In this document: positions 58,596 to 64,000 of the stretch, piece after piece
Numbering within the stretch: position 1 is the first letter of the stretch
Layout: each line of letters starts with the position of its first letter
Assembly (NCBI RefSeq): GCF_000332095.2
Contig: NZ_KI913949.1
Location: 1,477,286-1,541,285 of the forward strand
DNA length: 64,000 bases
Origin: Leptolyngbya sp. PCC 6406
GTDB taxonomy: Bacteria > Cyanobacteriota > Cyanobacteriia > Phormidesmidales > Phormidesmidaceae
Direction: 5' to 3'
The notes under the pieces: generated by a model
What the model was told of the DNA's origin: nothing
The model's input: the letters and a program-made list of their open reading frames with translations, nothing else
The model's database searches: none
Position numbers and translations under genes: made by a program

Positions 58596-60158
58596 CTACC
58601 CAATTCCCGCCCGCTGAATCTCAAGCAAAATAAAGCAGGCAAAGGTGACGCCGCCGAGGCCACCGATCAGGAAGCCGGATGTAAACAGGCTCCAGTCTTT
58701 GTAGGTGGCGATGTTGCCCGGAAGTTCGCCTTTTGGTTTGGCGCGCCCCTGGAAGACGGCACCGCCGTAGAGGAAGAGACAGACACTGAGAATCACCACT
58801 AGGCCAGAGGCACCGCCGAAACCGGCAGGGAGAGCAACATCGGTGTTGCGCAGAGGGCCAAGCTTAAGGAACGGCCCTAGTAGCAGGTAGCCGTGGGCCA
58901 TGCCGATTTCTAGACCTCGGGTGATGGGAGCGAGCCCTGGGCGGTAGATGGGTAGGTTTTTGACCCAGGTGAGGGTAAGGCCGCTGCTGTTGAGGGGGGT
59001 AGCTAGGTTGCCCTGTTGGGGGTCTTGGCGGAAGGGTTGAACGATGCCCTGGACTAGGGGGCCGTTGTTGAACTGGGTGTCACCGTAGAGGGCATCGGGG
59101 TTAAACCGCATTTGGCTGAAGTTGTACCCGGCGGCAATGGCCCGCGATCGCAGCCCATGCCAAAAGTGCCCCGCTAGTAGCAGACTGGCAAAAACAACGT
59201 GAAACAGCATCAGCCAGGTGCGGGCGGTGATCGCCCCGCCTACTGTCGTCGTAGCGACTGGGCCGTAAAATACCTCTGGGTAAACGGTGCCATTCACCCA
59301 GACAAAGTAAGCGGCAAAAAAGCCCATATAGGCTAGAGCCGCCTGACTGTAGGCCAGGTAGGCTTCCCCCGACCAGACAAACAGCCCTTTGGCCCAGGGG
59401 GTGGGCTCAGTGCGGATGTGCCAAATGCCGCCCAGGATAGCGATTGCCCCAATCCACAGGTGACCGCCCACCACATCTTCCAGATTATTCACCGCTGCCA
59501 TCCCCTGGAAGCTCCAACCATTGGGGGTGATGCCCACCAAGTAGCCAAAAATAGTCAGGGGATTGAGGGTGGGCTGGGTAATTTGGCGCACATGAGACAG
59601 AGCTGGATCGTAGAGGCCGCCGAAGGTCGTTGCCTTCACCACCAGTAGCAGCGCCCCCACCCCCAGCAGCACCAGATGAATCCCCAAAATCGAGGTCATC
59701 TTGCGGCCATCCTGCCAGTCGTAGCCAAAGCCCTTGGGGTCGAGCTTATCTGGGCCAAGGACCGTATGGTACAAGCCCCCGGCTCCTAGCACAGCGGAGC
59801 TAATTAAATGCACCACCCCAATTACAAAATAGGGATAGGTGCTAGTAATTTCGCCCCCGGTCCCCACCCCAATGCCTAGATTGGCCAAGTGGGGCAGCAG
59901 GATTAGCCCCTGATCGTACATGGGCAGGGTGGGGTCGAATCGGGATAACTCGAACAGGGTCATGGCCCCGGCCCAAAGCACAATCAATCCGGCATGGGCG
60001 ATGTGGGCTCCCAGCAGCTTGCCCGACAGGTTGGCAAAACGGAAGTTGCCTGCCCACCAGGAATAGGGGTTCAGCGAGTCTGCCACATAGTTGGTGGCCA
60101 GGGCCGTATCGGTGGAAAAGCCGAGGGGCTTGAGGGGATTTGCTTCAGTAACGGTCAT
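58596..60158 (-). CDS. CP43-like chlorophyll antenna fused to PsaL
   Basis: 520 residues. Residues 30-345 are a six-helix CP43-like antenna: [97 protein letters not shown] and [20 protein letters not shown], with paired histidines that bind chlorophyll. The large lumenal loop of true CP43 is missing. Residues of about 372-520 are a complete PsaL ([57 protein letters not shown]). Such fusions are known in some cyanobacteria. Start two bases after the previous gene's stop. Confidence 0.93.
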   Translation of the reverse strand: MTVTEANPLKPLGFSTDTALATNYVADSLNPYSWWAGNFRFANLSGKLLGAHIAHAGLIVLWAGAMTLFELSRFDPTLPMYDQGLILLPHLANLGIGVGTGGEITSTYPYFVIGVVHLISSAVLGAGGLYHTVLGPDKLDPKGFGYDWQDGRKMTSILGIHLVLLGVGALLLVVKATTFGGLYDPALSHVRQITQPTLNPLTIFGYLVGITPNGWSFQGMAAVNNLEDVVGGHLWIGAIAILGGIWHIRTEPTPWAKGLFVWSGEAYLAYSQAALAYMGFFAAYFVWVNGTVYPEVFYGPVATTTVGGAITARTWLMLFHVVFASLLLAGHFWHGLRSRAIAAGYNFSQMRFNPDALYGDTQFNNGPLVQGIVQPFRQDPQQGNLATPLNSSGLTLTWVKNLPIYRPGLAPITRGLEIGMAHGYLLLGPFLKLGPLRNTDVALPAGFGGASGLVVILSVCLFLYGGAVFQGRAKPKGELPGNIATYKDWSLFTSGFLIGGLGGVTFACFILLEIQRAGIG

Positions 60159-60160
60159 GG

Positions 60161-61192
60161 CTAGCTCACCTGCCCTCGTGTTGACTGCACGACTCTACCT
60201 TCCTTGAAGCTGTAGCCCGCTGCCCGCAGGGCGTGGAATAGGTGTCCCTGTAAGAAGAAGAACCCTAGCCAGAAGTGGGCATTGGCCAACCACACCCGCG
60301 CCGTCAGGGCACCATCGATGCTGCGAAACACCGGGAACCGGTCAAACACCAACTGCAACGGTGGCCCATAGAACTCGGTGGGAAATACCAGGGTATTGAC
60401 CGACACAAACAGCGTGGCCACGAAGGCCATCAGGCTCACTGCCCCGATACTGTAGGAGAGATAGGCTTCTCCCGACCAGACAAACAGCCGCTTTGCCCAG
60501 GGCCAAGGAATGGTGCGCATGTGCCAGATGCCCCCCAGCATGCACATTAGCCCCACCCAAATGTGACCACCGACAGCATCCTCTAGGGTGTCCACACTGG
60601 CCAGCCAAAACCGACCTTGGGTGCCAAACAAATAGCCAAAAATCGTCAGCGGATTCAGGGTGGGATTAGCAATCACCCGCACCTGCTGCACCGTTGGGTC
60701 GTACAGGCCGCCAAAGATCATGGCCTTCGTCACTAGCAAAAAGGTTCCCAGCCCCAGCAGCACCAGGTGAATGCCCAAAATCGTCGTCATCTTATCGGCA
60801 TCGTCCCAGCGATAGCCAAAGAAGGAAAATTTACCCTCCAGCTTGGCGGGGCCTCGCAGGGCATGGAAAATACCGCCCGCCCCCAGAAAGGCCGAGCTAA
60901 TCAGGTGCAGCGCCCCAATTACAAAGTAGGGGTAGGTATCGACAATCTGGCCCCCTTCACCCACCCCCCAGCCCAACCGGGCCAGGTTCGGCAGCACAAT
61001 TAGCCCTTGCTCGTACATTGGGCGCGCCGGGTCAAACCCCGCTACTTCAAACAGGGTAATTGCTCCGGCCCAGAATACGATCAGCCCCCCATGGGCCACA
61101 TGGGCACCGAGCAATCGCCCCGACAAATCCACCAGCCGAGCATTACCCGCCCGCCAGGGAATTTGAGATGTTGATTCCATCGTGATGGTCAT
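60161..61192 (-). CDS. IsiA-like CP43-type chlorophyll-binding protein
   Basis: 343 residues, six helices. It is the most IsiA-like of the three: [40 protein letters not shown], the loop [20 protein letters not shown] and the last helix [20 protein letters not shown] match the IsiA pattern. IsiA forms rings of antenna around PSI under iron stress. The long CP43 lumenal loop is absent. The next gene begins two bases downstream, so they are co-transcribed. Several Met codons occur at the start ([10 protein letters not shown]); 61192 is the first. Confidence 0.9.
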   Translation of the reverse strand: MTITMESTSQIPWRAGNARLVDLSGRLLGAHVAHGGLIVFWAGAITLFEVAGFDPARPMYEQGLIVLPNLARLGWGVGEGGQIVDTYPYFVIGALHLISSAFLGAGGIFHALRGPAKLEGKFSFFGYRWDDADKMTTILGIHLVLLGLGTFLLVTKAMIFGGLYDPTVQQVRVIANPTLNPLTIFGYLFGTQGRFWLASVDTLEDAVGGHIWVGLMCMLGGIWHMRTIPWPWAKRLFVWSGEAYLSYSIGAVSLMAFVATLFVSVNTLVFPTEFYGPPLQLVFDRFPVFRSIDGALTARVWLANAHFWLGFFFLQGHLFHALRAAGYSFKEGRVVQSTRGQVS

Positions 61193-61271
61193 AGATAGAG
61201 ACTCCTTATTGAATTCAGTCTTTGAGTAGAGAGTGGATGGGTGGATGGATGGGTCGGCTGATTGTTCGGAC

Positions 61272-62333
61272 TCACACCCTCACACCTGCCATCCCCGACT
61301 CCTTCGCCATCACGTCAAAGAAAGTGCCCCAGGCTATGCCTCGGACGGCGGCGCGGGCGCGGCAGGCGTGCCAGAGGTGGCCAAGTAGGGCCAAGAAACC
61401 GAGTCCGGCGTGGACGCTGGCCAGGGCAGCGCGGACAGAGGGAGTACCGTTGACGGGGCCGTAGAAGACACTGGGGTAGGCGATGTCGTTGACGGAGACA
61501 AAAACGGCGACGCTCAGACCGGCGATCGCTAGGGCTCCCAGGCTATAGCTGAGGTAGGCTTCGCCCGACCAGATCAGGCGCTGATCGGCCCAGACAAAGG
61601 GTTTGGACATAATGTGAAAGAAGCCGCCGCCCAGGCAGAGTAATGCGACCCAAAAGTGACCGCCCACCAGATCCTCCAGGTTGTCAACGCTGGCCATGCC
61701 CGCCGGGGTCCAGCCCTGGGGGCCAAAGCCAAACAGGTAACCGAAAATGCGGATCGGGTTGAGGTTAGGTTGTACCAGCCGCACTTGATCCACTAGGGGA
61801 TCGTAGAGGCCACCAAAGTACGCTCCCTTCAGCACCAACAGCAGCGCCCCAATGCCCAGCAGCATTAGGTGAATGCCTAGGATGGTGGTCATCTTGCTGC
61901 CATCATTCCAGCGGTAGCCGAAGCCTTTCTCATCCAGCCGCTCTGGCCCCAGGACGGCGTGGTAGATGCCTCCGGCTCCCAACACGGCGGCGCTGATCAA
62001 ATGCACCATGCCAATGGCGTAGTAGGGGTAGGTGTTAAGAATTTGGCCCCCTGCCCCGATCCCTAGGCCCAGGGTGGCCAGATGGGGCAGCAAGATCAGT
62101 CCTTGGTCGTACATGGGTAGCGCTGGGTCAAACTGGGACAGCTCAAACAGGGTCATGGCCCCGGCCCAAAAAACAATCAGCCCAGCGTGGGCCACATGGG
62201 CACCGAGCAGTCGCCCGGATAGGTGTTTGAAACGATCATTACCGGCTAGTAGGGGGGCACCGACCTGATCGGTGACGCGAAACGACCAGCCTAGAGATCG
62301 CAGCAAAGGCATCCAAAATAATCCTTGTGCCAT
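61272..62333 (-). CDS. Pcb/CBP-type CP43-like chlorophyll-binding protein
   Basis: 353 residues from ATG 62333, six helices with chlorophyll-ligand histidines ([120 protein letters not shown]). It differs from its IsiA-like neighbour by a shorter fifth-to-sixth-helix loop ([20 protein letters not shown]) and a distinct N-terminus. First gene of the antenna run, 79 bases before the IsiA-like gene. Start at 62333 has GAGG upstream; an earlier codon at 62363 would add ten residues. Confidence 0.9.
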   Translation of the reverse strand: MAQGLFWMPLLRSLGWSFRVTDQVGAPLLAGNDRFKHLSGRLLGAHVAHAGLIVFWAGAMTLFELSQFDPALPMYDQGLILLPHLATLGLGIGAGGQILNTYPYYAIGMVHLISAAVLGAGGIYHAVLGPERLDEKGFGYRWNDGSKMTTILGIHLMLLGIGALLLVLKGAYFGGLYDPLVDQVRLVQPNLNPIRIFGYLFGFGPQGWTPAGMASVDNLEDLVGGHFWVALLCLGGGFFHIMSKPFVWADQRLIWSGEAYLSYSLGALAIAGLSVAVFVSVNDIAYPSVFYGPVNGTPSVRAALASVHAGLGFLALLGHLWHACRARAAVRGIAWGTFFDVMAKESGMAGVRV

Positions 62334-62810
62334 CAATACATCCTCACATCCTCTCTGGGGCAATCATGGGTATTGTTATTGATACTAAAAGTCAACAGTA
62401 ATGATTGAGACTTTGGCCCTAGACCAACCTTGTCCAACAGGACGGAAGTAGTTCATAAAGCAATCGCTGACGCGACAGAACAGGATGGATGATTCTAAGA
62501 CGAAAGATTCACGACATGCCTTAAGGCATGGGCTTGGCCATAGACCCTGCTCCATCAACCCGAAGACTCACGCTTAACCGATCCAGCTCTATTGACTTAC
62601 GATGTCAATAAGTATCTCACCATAGATCGGATTTATTCTCAATAAGTTGCCAATTAAGTTTTATTGCCTTTCAGTAGCGTGGGGGGTAGTATCCCCGATG
62701 TCAGGGATCTGGATAAAACAAAAAAATGGACAAATCCCTTGCGTCGATATTGGGTCGGTGGTGGGGTGTTATTCAATTACACGTCCCTCATATAGCAGCC
62801 ATATCGCAGC
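62334..62810 (-). promoter_or_regulatory. Leader/promoter region of the antenna operon
   Basis: 477 bases between the CHAT gene and the first antenna gene, with no supported gene. Inverted repeats visible: GTATTGTTATTGATAC (62370-62385), TATTGAC-N7-GTCAATA (62590-62610) and TTATT-CTC-AATAA (62633-62645). The last resembles cyanobacterial Fur boxes (TTCTCAATAA type). A TTGACT (minus strand, about 62390) could be a -35 box. Iron control would fit IsiA-like genes, but is unproven. Confidence 0.5.
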
Positions 62811-64000
62811 TCATTGGGCGGGGCTACGCCTGACCCCGTCACCGACGACGATGAAGCCAGCCCAAGCAGAGGGAGTTGGATAGCGATCGCGGATTTGGAT
62901 CATGGCGGTACGGAGGGCGTGGGCTGTGTCTGCGCCGGATTGCAGGGCGGTGTAGAAGGCCGTCATCAGGTCAGCGGTGGGCTGGTCGGGCACCTGCCAG
63001 AGGGAGACGACGAGGCGGGGAACTCCCGCTGCTAAGAGCGATCGCGAGAGGCCAATCACGCCATCCCCAGTTATCCGGCCCCGTCCCGTGTCACAGGCAC
63101 TCAACACCACTAAGTCCGCCCGTAGGGATAGGGAGAGTAATTCCGCCGCTGTAAGTAGGCCATCATCCTGAGCTGACGGGGTAAGGGCAATGGCGCTGCT
63201 GAGTCCTTGGGTTTCATCCAGTAGCCCATGGGTGGCTAGGTGAATCAGCCGCGCCGATCGTAATTGGGCCTTCACTGCTGTTTCCGTAGCCTGGGCACCC
63301 AGTAGGGGTGACACCCCCAACAACTGACCGATGGCGATGGCCTCCGTCTCTGTACCCGGTAGGGGCGGCAGGGACTGGGGCGCGGCCCCAAAGCTGGGGG
63401 CCACACTAGGCATCTGGGGATTCCCCACAATTAGCGTGTTTTCGCTCCTGACAACGTTTTGGGAACCAGAATCCAGGCGGGTCGAGAGGTCCAATGCCTG
63501 GAGCGACGGCACCACAATTAGGGTGTGCTGGTCAATCAGGGTGTGCCCATCTGCTGTGGGTAAGGCGGCAAAGGGAACCAGAAAGAGCTCCGCTTGGGGC
63601 ACGATGATGACAGGTTGTTCAGGATCTGACGGCAGCAGATCGGCAATGGGATCAATCAGCACTGTGGAGAGTCGGGCTAACCGTGAGGTGGAGAGGGCCG
63701 GATCTCCGGAGGAGGCATCCCTGATAGAGGCGGAGGCGACGGGCGTGGCGGCAATGCCGAGCCCCCGTGCGCCGATCGCAAGGCGGCTGATCCACACCAA
63801 TTCCTGTAGGGAACCGGAGCCCGTGGGCAAGGTCTCTGCGAAGGGCACTTGGCGGGCAGTGATGCTGCCCTCGGGGGAAATAACCCAGATGGCAAGGCGG
63901 TTTGGCTGGCTCCCCTGGGCAGCGGGGGCTGACAGGAGGGAATATTCGACCAAGGTGGCTTGGCGATCGCGGGCCAGTGTCTTGAGCTGCTCTACGGTGG
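62811..64000 (-). CDS. CHAT-domain protein, 5' end beyond window
   Basis: Partial; the frame stays open to the window edge (before LVEYSLLSAP come TVEQLKTLARDRQAT), so the N-terminus, usually TPR repeats, is outside. The CHAT caspase-like peptidase domain has its histidine in LIHLATHGLLDE and cysteine in LVVLSACDTGRG, with IVPQAELFLVPFAALPTADG and RSLLAAGVPRLVVSLWQVPD also typical. CHAT peptidases act in defence or regulated proteolysis; here no partner is visible. Transcribed toward the antenna genes, 450 bases upstream of them. Confidence 0.88.
   Translation of the reverse strand, partial: TVEQLKTLARDRQATLVEYSLLSAPAAQGSQPNRLAIWVISPEGSITARQVPFAETLPTGSGSLQELVWISRLAIGARGLGIAATPVASASIRDASSGDPALSTSRLARLSTVLIDPIADLLPSDPEQPVIIVPQAELFLVPFAALPTADGHTLIDQHTLIVVPSLQALDLSTRLDSGSQNVVRSENTLIVGNPQMPSVAPSFGAAPQSLPPLPGTETEAIAIGQLLGVSPLLGAQATETAVKAQLRSARLIHLATHGLLDETQGLSSAIALTPSAQDDGLLTAAELLSLSLRADLVVLSACDTGRGRITGDGVIGLSRSLLAAGVPRLVVSLWQVPDQPTADLMTAFYTALQSGADTAHALRTAMIQIRDRYPTPSAWAGFIVVGDGVRRSPAQ

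Noticed and set aside
57785-62363. Prochlorophyte-type pcbABC operon
   Set aside because: Three tandem antenna genes fit superficially, but the third is fused to PsaL and a CpcL linker follows, implying a phycobilisome-containing cell.
62811-64000. CHAT gene as part of a defence operon
   Set aside because: No gene for an activator, gasdermin-like or other partner lies beside it in the visible sequence; upstream is outside the window.

Overview
The window comes from a cyanobacterium. The evidence is the gene content: CP43-like chlorophyll antenna proteins, a PsaL domain, a phycobilisome linker, a helical carotenoid protein, Ycf46, a SigG-type sigma factor with its partner, several cyanobacterial DUF families, and very frequent HIP1 octamers (GCGATCGC). 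The DNA is GC-rich by eye and its intergenic spaces are full of dispersed palindromes and miniature elements, which fits a Leptolyngbya-like filamentous lineage better than a marine picocyanobacterium. I cannot name the species.

Layout. 0-19 kb is mostly housekeeping: succinate dehydrogenase flavoprotein (sdhA), a GT2 glycosyltransferase, carB, a lysA-cdaA-uppS block, rimI, clpC, a PEP-CTERM exported protein, metF and an HTH protein. 19-30 kb holds a sigma/anti-sigma pair (sigG type) and the conserved rpmH-rnpA-PH-yidC-jag-yceD run followed by ycf46. 30-50 kb is more plastic: mtnA, a precisely bounded IS110 element with a probable bridge-RNA locus, ISAs1 and IS1-like remnants, membrane glycosyltransferases, a DUF4157 protein with a HELTH motif, hisF, a Get3/ArsA-like protein with a broken P-loop, a MATE exporter, and an OCP-N-terminal-type helical carotenoid protein. 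50-57 kb carries mreBCD, ssb, sppA, fni and a leucine-carboxymethyltransferase-type methylase.

The most notable block is 57.8-62.4 kb. Four genes read in one direction encode a Pcb-like CP43-type protein, an IsiA-like protein, a CP43-like antenna fused to a complete PsaL domain, and a CpcL-type phycobilisome linker with a C-terminal membrane anchor. Together they look like a dedicated photosystem I antenna island, combining a chlorophyll antenna hard-wired to PSI through PsaL with a bilin antenna tethered to PSI through CpcL. CP43-PsaL fusions, IsiA and CpcL are each known; their adjacency here is the point of interest. A leader of about 480 bp upstream holds several short inverted repeats resembling cyanobacterial Fur-type sites. 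A CHAT-domain gene cut by the window edge lies upstream of it.

Intergenic DNA is unusually structured. There are at least two MITE-like families with terminal inverted repeats (one with three copies, two of which end at or over the stop codon of the neighbouring gene), several dispersed palindromic repeat families, a row of unrelated small hairpins near 19.2 kb, and stacked large palindromes near 42.9 kb. An uninterrupted copy of one composite repeat at 47.9 kb shows where IS110 inserted at 33.06/34.65 kb.
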